Under the pieces are notes generated by a model. That model saw nothing but the letters and a program-made list of their open reading frames with translations, had not been told where the DNA came from and did not search any database. From DTU049 sp033809015 (GTDB lineage Bacteria > Bacteroidota > Bacteroidia > Bacteroidales > DTU049): a stretch of 15,744 nucleotides of DNA. The position numbers and the translations under genes are program-made. This document shows positions 1 through 6,637 of this stretch, one piece after another. The stretch is taken from the NCBI GenBank assembly GCA_033809015.1, contig JAPXMM010000045.1:1-15744 (forward strand), written 5' to 3'. The first letter of the stretch is position 1. Each line of letters begins with the position of its first letter.

Positions 1-40
1 GTATTACCCCATTTCAATTCCTTATGGTGCGATTAAAAGC
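1..40 (-). CRISPR. Leader-proximal end of a type I-B CRISPR array (one repeat plus partial spacer)
   Basis: Positions 11-40 match the 30-base repeat type of Bacteroidota/Firmicutes I-B arrays: on the plus strand it opens ATTTCAATTCC and closes GATTAAAAGC. Read on the minus strand it ends in ATTGAAAT, which corresponds to the 8-base crRNA 5' handle (usually ATTGAAAC), so the array is transcribed leftward like the cas genes. Positions 1-10 would then be the first bases of the newest spacer. Only one repeat copy is visible, so the exact repeat boundaries come from similarity to known repeats and not from periodicity. No second copy occurs between 41 and cas2, so this is the leader-side end. Confidence 0.85.
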
Positions 41-81
41 CGTCGCCATCACCTATTATTAATGGCTTAAAATCTGGCTTT

Positions 82-120
82 CGACATTATAAAAAAAGCA
101 TTTTTTATAATAAAAAGTCG
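82..120 (-). other. Hairpin at the 5' end of the predicted leader transcript
   Basis: The plus strand reads CGAC, then ATTATAAAAAA (86-96), AGCA, TTTTTTATAAT (101-111), AAAAA, GTCG. The 11-bp arms are perfect and made only of A and T. They are closed by a CGAC/GTCG clamp with a 5-base bulge on one side. With the predicted start at 122-125, the RNA would begin almost directly in this structure. It has no GC-rich stem followed by a U run, so it does not look like an intrinsic terminator. Confidence 0.55.
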
Positions 121-128
121 TCAATGTG

Positions 129-159
129 CAAAGATATGAAAATCCCTGGACATTGACAA
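129..159 (-). promoter_or_regulatory. Array promoter in the leader (Bacteroidota type)
   Basis: On the minus strand a TTG (157-159) is followed by exactly 20 bases and then TATCTTTG (129-136), which fits the Bacteroidota primary-sigma consensus TTTG-N19-TAnnTTTG. Transcription should begin near 122-125, about 85 bases before the first repeat. Sequence on both sides of the boxes is nearly the same as in the promoter of the initiator tRNA gene at 11264-11294: both read TTGTCAAT, then TTTTCATA directly upstream of nCTTTGCA. Confidence 0.75.
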
Positions 160-253
160 CTTAATATTTCCTACTATCTCTCAATATTTCAATTAACTTA
201 CTTATATTTTTTATCATTTTTATTTCTAAAATTTCATAGATTGACAACCTAAC

Positions 254-517
254 TTATAAAAAATTATCTATACTACTACGCTCTATACCTATTATTTGCT
301 TATCTAAAAATTTTTCTGCTCTGCTACTAAATATTATTAATGAATCTTCTTCTAAATTCATTATATCTTCTGCCAAAATTATTAATTCTTTTAATTTTAC
401 CTCTGTGATCTCTCCCTCAAATACAGAATTTTGTATCCAATTGAGATATCGCCTACATAGCTTTAGCATTTTGGCTACACGCTTTTCATTAACATCATAT
501 ACTAATATTACATACAT
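254..517 (-). CDS. cas2: Cas2, spacer-integration subunit
   Basis: This is a small (87 residue) Cas2 with the hallmark beta strand MYVILVYDV. D8 is the conserved aspartate at the dimer interface. In the type I family Cas2 bridges two Cas1 dimers and sets spacer length. The ATG at 515-517, two bases after the cas1 stop (TAG, 520-522), is taken as the start because the protein then opens at the first beta strand. A TTG at 524-526 in the same frame would add three residues and overlap cas1, and cannot be excluded. It is the last gene of the operon, and the leader follows directly. Residues after about 60 match the usual compact ferredoxin-like fold length. Confidence 0.93.
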   Translation of the reverse strand: MYVILVYDVNEKRVAKMLKLCRRYLNWIQNSVFEGEITEVKLKELIILAEDIMNLEEDSLIIFSSRAEKFLDKQIIGIERSSIDNFL

Positions 518-519
518 AG

Positions 520-1536
520 CTACCAATACATTTTAAAAGGTTTGTACTCTTCTAATCCTAATAGATGCTTGCTCAGTTTATAGCATTCGAGCTTTATCAA
601 ATGTTTGTAACTAACATTCCTTTTTAAGGAGCGATGCTTTATGGTCTCATTTAGCTTTTCCTCAAATGCTTGTACGAATATTTTTGTTCCATTAGGATTT
701 AATAAACATTTATTTAATTTGCTATTAAAATGTTTAGCTTGTATTTCTCTTTTATTTAATAATCTGAAAATCACCCTATCTACTAATATTGGCTTAAATA
801 TCTCAGAAATGTCTAGTGATAGCGAATATCTTCTCTCGCCAGGTGTATGCAAATAGCTAATCGTAGGGTTTAATTGTGTTTGATGTATAGCTCTGAGACA
901 CTGACTATAGCACATCATATTACCAAATGATATCAATGCATTTATTTCATTCTGTGGTGGCTGCTTACTGCGACCCTCCATACTGAAATCATTAATTATT
1001 AAATCGAAACCTTCATAATATATTTGCCTAATATTGCCCTCTAACCCCATTATCTCAGCTACATCATCAGCCTGTGGCAATGCATCAGTGTATTGTCCGA
1101 TTTTTATTATCAATTCTTCTAAGTCTTTGCCTCTGTTATTGTAATATCTTAGATTTTTAACCATATTAAAAGATGCTCCTTCTACAAATTTGCGAGCTAG
1201 CTCTATTCGTTTCCTTTTGTTTTGATAGGCAGCGGTCTGTGCTAATATCATTTTACCAGATAATAGCCCATCTCTTGGCATGAATGAGCCTGTGTAGTTT
1301 TCGTAATAATCAAAAAAATGTACTGCTATGTCTTTTTGTCCTAAAAAATTGTACAGAGCACTATTAGCACGTAGAGAGCCAAAGACATAAAATTCAGAAA
1401 CGTCTTCTATAGGTATATAACGTGGTTTGCCTTCGCGTTCATTGCCATTCTCATCATATTCTACTGGCGTAAACTTCAAAGTATTGTCTTTGCGTTCCAT
1501 CGTGCCTGGGTTGAATAAGTAATAGGTCTTTTTCAT
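520..1536 (-). CDS. cas1: Cas1, spacer integrase
   Basis: Cas1 catalyses integration of prespacers at the leader-repeat junction together with Cas2. The 338-residue length is normal for I-B Cas1. The metal-binding triad is visible: E166 in MGLEGNIRQIYY, H230 in SYLHTPGERRYSL, and E245 in LDISEIFKPILVDR. The N-terminal beta domain (about residues 1-75) opens with KKTYYLFNPG, as in Bacteroidota/Clostridia I-B proteins. The ATG at 1534-1536 has no clear Shine-Dalgarno sequence, which is usual in Bacteroidota. In a standard I-B operon cas1 follows cas4 directly. Here 83 bases of degenerate repeats and a four-helix-bundle gene intervene. A hand count of positions 841-1320 gives about 35% GC. Confidence 0.97.
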   Translation of the reverse strand: MKKTYYLFNPGTMERKDNTLKFTPVEYDENGNEREGKPRYIPIEDVSEFYVFGSLRANSALYNFLGQKDIAVHFFDYYENYTGSFMPRDGLLSGKMILAQTAAYQNKRKRIELARKFVEGASFNMVKNLRYYNNRGKDLEELIIKIGQYTDALPQADDVAEIMGLEGNIRQIYYEGFDLIINDFSMEGRSKQPPQNEINALISFGNMMCYSQCLRAIHQTQLNPTISYLHTPGERRYSLSLDISEIFKPILVDRVIFRLLNKREIQAKHFNSKLNKCLLNPNGTKIFVQAFEEKLNETIKHRSLKRNVSYKHLIKLECYKLSKHLLGLEEYKPFKMYW

Positions 1537-1549
1537 AATTTTTTATAAT

Positions 1550-1604
1550 TGATGGGTGATAGAGAAATGAGTGATGAGTAATATAAGTGATGAGTGATAA
1601 TGTG
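1550..1604. repeat. Degenerate short-period GTGATGAGT-type repeats between cas1 and the four-helix-bundle gene
   Basis: The plus strand holds several copies of a TGATGAGTGAT-like unit. The 10-mer AGTGATGAGT occurs exactly at 1570-1579 and 1586-1595 (16 bases apart), and a variant TGATGGGTGAT sits at 1550-1560. The block fills most of the gap between the end of the four-helix-bundle gene and the start of cas1. A related sequence in the opposite orientation lies at 2022-2034 on the other side of that gene. Confidence 0.7.
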
Positions 1605-1619
1605 AAAATTTTAATTGCA

Positions 1620-1985
1620 TTATAATGATTTTGAGAGTTTCTTTTTATATGACGATGTAGATTTAAGTATTTCTTCGGCTTCATTTTTATATTCATTTAC
1701 TTTATCTTGTGGTAATATTTTGAGATCTTTTATAAGTTCAAGCCAAAAAACAGTTTCGTCTATTTCCTCAACCACAATGCACATTTTGGCATATCTTTCT
1801 CTATTAGAGCTAGCCCTGCACACAGCTCTATAATTAGCAGCCACCGACGTAGCCGAGCGTATTATTTGTTTTTTAATTATAGAATTTTCATCAGTATATT
1901 TTATTTTAGACAATTCAGTGATAATGTCTATGGCTAACTTTTTAGTCCGCTCTCTAAACATTTCATTATAATCTATCTCGCCCAT
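1620..1985 (-). CDS. Four-helix-bundle protein (23S rRNA-intervening-sequence protein / Avd-like family)
   Basis: The predicted 121-residue all-helical protein carries the family signature IIRSATSVAANYRAVCRASS (about residues 41-60) followed by EEIDETVFWLELI (73-85). The family (TIGR02436-like) includes proteins encoded in intervening sequences of 23S rRNA genes and Avd, the accessory protein of diversity-generating retroelements. Known members form pentameric barrels with a basic surface that can bind nucleic acid, but most have no known role. The basic tail (SYKKKLSKSL) fits this. The start is ambiguous: the ATG at 1983-1985 gives MGEIDYNEMFRERTKKLAIDII, close to the usual start, while an in-frame GTG at 2007-2009 would add eight residues. 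It lies between cas4 and cas1 on the same strand, where I-B operons normally have nothing. It could be a passenger cassette or a recruited accessory gene. Confidence 0.9.
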   Translation of the reverse strand: MGEIDYNEMFRERTKKLAIDIITELSKIKYTDENSIIKKQIIRSATSVAANYRAVCRASSNRERYAKMCIVVEEIDETVFWLELIKDLKILPQDKVNEYKNEAEEILKSTSSYKKKLSKSL

Positions 1986-2021
1986 ATATTTATTTTTTTG
2001 TGTTTTCACAACTTACTTTTG

Positions 2022-2034
2022 TTATCATTTATCA
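2022..2034 (-). repeat. Partner of the 1588-1600 repeat, inverted, covering the cas4 stop codon
   Basis: On the minus strand this reads TGATAAATGATAA. It matches the plus-strand TGATGAGTGATAA at 1588-1600 in 11 of 13 positions, so the two form an imperfect inverted pair around the four-helix-bundle gene. The cas4 TGA stop (2025-2027) lies within it. The match is short and AT-rich, so chance is possible. Confidence 0.4.
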
Positions 2035-2549
2035 TATATATTTTCTTCTTTCACATAACAAAAATCGTAATAGCTGCAGTTTTTGCATATCTTAGCATTG
2101 ATCACTGGTGGACACTCATCAGATTGAATAATTTCCGTAATCTCCTTTTCAATCTCAGCCATTTTCTGTCGGTCGACATTCGTCAGCTCTACTTTAGTTA
2201 TTTGGCGCAGCGCCGGGTATTCCAACAATCCGCTTACATCAGTCACCCCATTGCGTTCCAGCACATAAATGTAATATTTCACTTGCCAGATATTCGCTTC
2301 TTCCACTTTATCGGAGCGTTTTATCTCATGAATCACTTTATTACGGGCATCATAATAGTCAATCTTTATGCCATCTATTTCCACTTCTTCATAACGCTCC
2401 GAACGTTGCGGATAACTCGTTTCGTGAATGAGTTTGCCGTCATAAACTAAATCGCTGGTATCCTCCATATTGATTCCATTAGCATGGAGCCACATCCTCC
2501 GTTTGCAATAGAAATAATAAGAAACAAGTGTACCTGTTACCTGACCCAT
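2025..2549 (-). CDS. cas4: Cas4, Fe-S cluster nuclease for prespacer processing
   Basis: Cas4 is a RecB-like nuclease that trims prespacers and helps set PAM and orientation with Cas1-Cas2. The 174-residue protein has C15 in YYFYCKRRMW and the C-terminal cysteines C155, C158 and C164, which together would hold the 4Fe-4S cluster; C146 is an extra cysteine. Nuclease residues are visible: H42 (GKLIHE), D64 (IKIDYYD), E75 and K77 (HEIKR), and the QxxxY motif Q89/Y93. The ATG (2547-2549) shares one base with the cas3 stop (TAATG), so translation is probably coupled. GC over 2041-2520 is about 40% by hand count, against about 28% in the adjoining cas3. Confidence 0.96.
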   Translation of the reverse strand: MGQVTGTLVSYYFYCKRRMWLHANGINMEDTSDLVYDGKLIHETSYPQRSERYEEVEIDGIKIDYYDARNKVIHEIKRSDKVEEANIWQVKYYIYVLERNGVTDVSGLLEYPALRQITKVELTNVDRQKMAEIEKEITEIIQSDECPPVINAKICKNCSYYDFCYVKEENIYDK

Positions 2550-4978
2550 TATAACATTTGATTTTCAGTTCCCAGTTCTAATCCTTTATCATAAGAATAT
2601 TTAGTTAAATCTGACAACACTCTAATTCCAAAATTTTCATTACCGTTTGAATATAAGGGTGCTGTTTGATTATTTGTTATTCGTATATTAAGAATTCTAT
2701 TCTCTAATTTTTTTAATCCATAATTCAAACGAATTTTGATTTGTTTCCGTTGCTCAAAGGTTTCTGAATTTTTTAAAATGGACAGTATTTCAACTAATTG
2801 ATCGTAAGTATCATCGTTATCATCTTTCGGTATATAATATCTGTATTGTTCTCCGAATATATCCTTATTTATGAGTTGAAATTTTCCTAGTATTTCAAAT
2901 TGAGCTTTATTAATACATTCGATCATATTTGAATGTTGATTAAATCCGTAATCAAAATCTCCAATTGTTAAATTATCTCTAATAAAATCAAAAAACTTTG
3001 ACTGAATCTTAAACAAATCTTTTTCTTCTATACCATTTTGAATTTCTTTTTTTGAAAACTTTAAAAATTCAGCCGCTTCTTTTTTATAAATTATTTCCGA
3101 ACTTGGTTTTCCTTGCATTTTTTGTAATTGAAAAAAATAAACCTGTCCTTTATCAATTTTCTTGTTTCGATTGCAACGACCAGCACTTTGAACAAGGCTT
3201 GGAAGTGGACATAAATCACGATATACTATTGGGAAATCAATATCTACTCCAGCTTCAATCAATTGAGTGGATATTAAAATAATTTGTTTTTCTGATTCTA
3301 ATAAGTTTTTAGCTGTTTCGATTTTTTTTATGCGATCTTCAGGAATAAAATGTGTATTTATAAGTATAATTTGTATGTCAGTTAACCTCGCAAGTAATTC
3401 ATCATATAGCGACTTGGTGTCTGTTATCGTATTCAAAATAACAAGGCAAGATTGGCCTTGATTAATAATATGCTCAGCAAGATCATTCACTAAAAAATTA
3501 TCATTATCTATCCAATCAATCTGATAGCGGTTGAAAACGGATTGACTAAAATATTTGTCAGCTTCAGTCAATTCTATTGGCAAATGATAATCTTCAAATA
3601 ATAATTCTGGCTTCTTTTCATCCGGTAGATAATTTTTGATTGGAAAATCTAATTTTGGCATGGTAGCAGTAGAAAATATTGCATACGAATTATTTTTTTT
3701 ACAAAAATCATCCAATAAAGCTGAAAAGAAAATATACAAACGGGGTGGTATGGATTGAAATTCATCTATTAGAAAAATACGATTTGAAAAATTTGGTAAT
3801 TTTAATAAAACACTATTTTTATTACTCACTAATGTTTCAAATAATTGAACAAAAGTTGTAACAATAAAAGGATGATCAAATGTTTGTTCTGCAAAATCAA
3901 GTTGTATCAATCGTTGTAAATTTTCATTGGTTGGATCGAATTCGTAAGCCTTTTGGGCTTCTTCGATATTGTTATTTTGTGTTTTAGAATTAATAGCCAA
4001 ATAATCAACATTTAAATCTTCTTTTAAAATGTTTTGAACTTGTTCGGTAATAGACAAAAATGGTAAAGTATAAATTATTCCCAAATTTCCTTTTTGTTTT
4101 TGTATTTGCCTTGCAAGTGAAAGAAGAGTAAATGTTTTCCCCGCACCGGTAGGTGCTGTAAGCGTAAAAATACGCTTATTTTGTGTTAAATATTTTTCTA
4201 TATTTTCAGTTGCCTCAATTCTAATAGCTGTTCGCAGCTGATTCAATTTTGTTGGATTGGCTTCAGACTCATGTGTCTTAAATTTTCTACCAAGCGAACA
4301 ATCTATTTCTAATATTGAATGAGCAATTTTTTCTTCTGTTTCAAAATAAACGTTTTTTCCCGCATCCCGCTTATCTGCTTGTATTAAGCTTGCAAAAGCA
4401 AATTGTGTATTCAAAAAATTATCTAAAGCATTATTTCTCCATTTTTTTTCATGAACAATCGAATTATATTTCGCAACCCTTCTAAATTCCCGTTCATCAA
4501 AATCCACTGAGAAAGGTTTGAAATTTCGATTTAATTTTTTAGTCAAAAAATCACAGAAAGGTAACGTGTTTTTATTCAAAAAATCTGCAGCGGACTCAAT
4601 TTCGTCCATATTAAGCATTTTTTCTAAATTAGGAATATCTCCATGATGATATGCTACAATTGTGACGATTTGTAAAATTTTAAGTATGCAATCTTCCATG
4701 TTCTTAGCTTGTAAGGAATTCATTATTCCCTGCTGATTTGCCTTGAAACAATACACAAAAGCCAACACAGAAAGATAAGCATGATGCGAGTAACCTCGTA
4801 CTTGATCACCTTTAAGCTTTGCTTGAAAATTCGGATTTATTTTACCCAAATCATGAAATAACGAAGCTACTTCCACAATGGGCAAGGAAGAATATTTGCG
4901 GGATTTTTCAATAACCCCACAAATATGCTCCTCTAATGTTTTGTCAGGATGAGATAGAAAATTCAAATCAAGCACCAT
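2549..4978 (-). CDS. cas3: Cas3, HD nuclease-helicase of type I-B
   Basis: Cas3 is recruited to Cascade-bound target DNA, unwinds it and cuts single strands. The 809-residue protein has the HD nuclease domain first: H18, H42-D43 in FHDLGK, H65-H66 in YSHHAY, H111-H112 in AYHHGD, and D202 in QADKRD. A superfamily 2 helicase follows: Walker A APTGAGKT (275-282), motif II as DEFQ (405-408) in place of DEAH/DExH, motif III STATMP (436-441), and motif VI QSAGRCNRN (597-605). All key residues appear intact. The start ATG (4976-4978) overlaps the end of cas5 by 16 bases. The stop overlaps the cas4 start by one base. GC over 3481-3960 is about 28% by hand count. Confidence 0.97.
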   Translation of the reverse strand: MVLDLNFLSHPDKTLEEHICGVIEKSRKYSSLPIVEVASLFHDLGKINPNFQAKLKGDQVRGYSHHAYLSVLAFVYCFKANQQGIMNSLQAKNMEDCILKILQIVTIVAYHHGDIPNLEKMLNMDEIESAADFLNKNTLPFCDFLTKKLNRNFKPFSVDFDEREFRRVAKYNSIVHEKKWRNNALDNFLNTQFAFASLIQADKRDAGKNVYFETEEKIAHSILEIDCSLGRKFKTHESEANPTKLNQLRTAIRIEATENIEKYLTQNKRIFTLTAPTGAGKTFTLLSLARQIQKQKGNLGIIYTLPFLSITEQVQNILKEDLNVDYLAINSKTQNNNIEEAQKAYEFDPTNENLQRLIQLDFAEQTFDHPFIVTTFVQLFETLVSNKNSVLLKLPNFSNRIFLIDEFQSIPPRLYIFFSALLDDFCKKNNSYAIFSTATMPKLDFPIKNYLPDEKKPELLFEDYHLPIELTEADKYFSQSVFNRYQIDWIDNDNFLVNDLAEHIINQGQSCLVILNTITDTKSLYDELLARLTDIQIILINTHFIPEDRIKKIETAKNLLESEKQIILISTQLIEAGVDIDFPIVYRDLCPLPSLVQSAGRCNRNKKIDKGQVYFFQLQKMQGKPSSEIIYKKEAAEFLKFSKKEIQNGIEEKDLFKIQSKFFDFIRDNLTIGDFDYGFNQHSNMIECINKAQFEILGKFQLINKDIFGEQYRYYIPKDDNDDTYDQLVEILSILKNSETFEQRKQIKIRLNYGLKKLENRILNIRITNNQTAPLYSNGNENFGIRVLSDLTKYSYDKGLELGTENQML

Positions 4979-5670
4979 TTGGAATTATTATTAAAAATAT
5001 AATGTTCTCCACTTACCGTTAATTCTTTATCATTCGAAGGGTAAATTACAGCAACATATTCTTCTGGTAAATTCCAAAAATCATCGTTCTGAAAAGTAGG
5101 AATTTTATCAAAGCCTATTCTGAAATTTAATTCCTTAATTTCTCTCGGCTTATGTTTATTGGTTATAAAGCCTTTGGTTGAAAACTCTCCATCGGGAACA
5201 AACTCAAAATATCCTTCTTCTATAAATTCGATCTCGGCAGGACAATTATGCAAACCTAAAACGGGCTCAAAACAAGACTTACTATTCTTGCAACTCTGAA
5301 TAAAATTATAATATATTTCTCTACTTGTTTCGGCTGCATCATCCAAAAGACAAATCATCACCGTATAGTCGGGATTTCGTATTATCTCCATTTGCTTTGG
5401 AGATTTTTCCCATGCATTATTTACACTTCTGAAAGTAAATCCCCAAGATTGTTTTTTTACCTCATTATTTAATTGAACACCATATTTTAAATCTTTACTT
5501 AATAAAGGAAATAATGATTTCATTTCCTCTCTATTTTTTCCTAAAACAGCTCCAATCATTCCTATTAAAGCTGTTTTGGTAATAAAATCATGAGAAAGCG
5601 GATTATTATTCGTATCCGGACGACGGAATTGTCCCCAGCTACCACTAATATGCAATTTGACACCTTTCAT
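4963..5670 (-). CDS. cas5: Cas5b (Csh/I-B type), Cascade subunit
   Basis: Cas5 caps the 5' handle of the crRNA and joins Cas8 to the Cas7 backbone. The 235-residue protein has the RAMP-type first strand and the family pattern SGSWGQFRRPDTNNNPLSHD followed by KTALIGMIGAVLG (about residues 10-44), matching Cas5 of I-B systems (AxFRxPxT...PRTAIxGLIGAILG). The catalytic features of processing Cas5d are not expected, because Cas6 is present. The ATG (5668-5670) overlaps the cas7 stop in an ATGA arrangement of four bases, which points to translational coupling. It overlaps cas3 by 16 bases. Confidence 0.93.
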   Translation of the reverse strand: MKGVKLHISGSWGQFRRPDTNNNPLSHDFITKTALIGMIGAVLGKNREEMKSLFPLLSKDLKYGVQLNNEVKKQSWGFTFRSVNNAWEKSPKQMEIIRNPDYTVMICLLDDAAETSREIYYNFIQSCKNSKSCFEPVLGLHNCPAEIEFIEEGYFEFVPDGEFSTKGFITNKHKPREIKELNFRIGFDKIPTFQNDDFWNLPEEYVAVIYPSNDKELTVSGEHYIFNNNSKWCLI

Positions 5671-6620
5671 GATATTAATATCATTGGTTGAATTTTTTCA
5701 ATATTTAAATTAGTTATTGCCGTTTCTATTGTAGGTATTTCAGTATAATATCTAATTTCTTTAATTATATCTGAACTTGCTTTCTCAGCCAGTTTGGTAA
5801 AATCTAAAGAATAATCATCCATTTCACGTATTTGCTCTTCTTCCTTATCGGAATTAATCGAGATTAGTTTGTCTGTACCATAAAGTTTATCGTTGGAATC
5901 ACTATAAACTATTTGTATCAATAATACAGAATTTTGATTGGATTTACTACGTGTATTCGCATTATTAATACTGTTCCACATAGCAGCAAAAAGTTCATCT
6001 ATATCCATTTGAGTTAGACCACTTTTTATTGCTGAAAACGGATTAATCCAACCATGAATTTGATTCAAAGCATATGGAACTACTGTTGTTGTACCTATTG
6101 CTCCTCTTGATTTATCTGCACTTGATGAAAATACAGATGTATTCTGATGAATTCTTAAATCTACTTTATTTAAAGAAGGATTTAATAATGCAAACTGGAC
6201 AGGTCCTGTAATATTTACTGCAGCACCTTCTTCTGTTGATATTCCTCCAAATAAACGAACATCAATACATTTTTTTAAAAGCCCTAATGCTGCTTTCAGC
6301 AATTGTTTTTTATCCGGTTTCTTGTCTGGATAATATTTTTTCCACAAAGATTGCATACGAGCTGAAGCTCCTGATTCTTTACTTCCTTCAGCTATTTGTG
6401 ATTTATCATTGAAGACAAATACTTCATATTTATCCGGAGTGATTTCGTTTTGATCAATAAAATAATCTCTAACAAAACGTTTGATTCTTACATCACTTAC
6501 CAAAATATGTTTAGTTTCATCATCATAACGTTGCTCCCCTGTAAAAGGATCACCATTGGGAATTGTGAATTTACTTTCGTACAAAAAAAGAATTTCTGAT
6601 TTTTCAATTAAATTTTCCAT
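5667..6620 (-). CDS. cas7: Cas7 (Csh2), Cascade backbone subunit
   Basis: Cas7 polymerises along the crRNA spacer. The 317-residue protein starts ENLIEKSEILFLYESKFTIPNGDP, the Csh2 opening, with NGDP at 22-25 and DETKHILVSDVRIKRFVRDYF at about 34-54. This conserved block of the Csh2/Cst2/DevR family lies in the palm and RNA-contact region. The length is normal. It begins 17 bases after the cas8b stop and overlaps cas5 by four bases. In Cascade it would be present in several copies, and its place between cas8b and cas5 is the standard I-B order. Confidence 0.95.
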   Translation of the reverse strand: MENLIEKSEILFLYESKFTIPNGDPFTGEQRYDDETKHILVSDVRIKRFVRDYFIDQNEITPDKYEVFVFNDKSQIAEGSKESGASARMQSLWKKYYPDKKPDKKQLLKAALGLLKKCIDVRLFGGISTEEGAAVNITGPVQFALLNPSLNKVDLRIHQNTSVFSSSADKSRGAIGTTTVVPYALNQIHGWINPFSAIKSGLTQMDIDELFAAMWNSINNANTRSKSNQNSVLLIQIVYSDSNDKLYGTDKLISINSDKEEEQIREMDDYSLDFTKLAEKASSDIIKEIRYYTEIPTIETAITNLNIEKIQPMILIS

Positions 6621-6637
6621 TTCTAAATTATTTATGA

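Larger units (their letters stand above)
41..253 (-). promoter_or_regulatory. CRISPR leader between cas2 and the first repeat
   Basis: This 213-base AT-rich, non-coding stretch lies directly upstream of the first repeat in the direction of array transcription. It contains a Bacteroidota-type promoter (129-159). An 11-base imperfect inverted repeat (117-127 and 150-160, one mismatch) flanks the -7 box. The 9-mer ATTGACAAC occurs twice on the plus strand (152-160 and 240-248), and an A/T hairpin lies at 82-120. A short inverted repeat GCCAT/ATGGC (45-49, 62-66) sits next to the repeat, where Cas1-Cas2 would insert new spacers. That these elements guide integration is inference. Confidence 0.75.

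Noticed and set aside
86..111. Intrinsic terminator for the cas operon
   Set aside because: The stem is only A-T pairs, there is no U run after it in the direction of transcription, and it lies downstream of the array promoter, where a terminator would block the array.
1454..1696. An 80-codon minus-strand frame overlapping the start of cas1 and the end of the four-helix-bundle gene
   Set aside because: It overlaps two well-supported genes in another frame and consists largely of translated repeat DNA.
1998..2450. A 150-codon plus-strand open frame opposite cas4
   Set aside because: It is antisense to a clear Cas4 with all cysteines and nuclease residues. Its product is a low-complexity string rich in F, I, H and L, with no recognisable domain.
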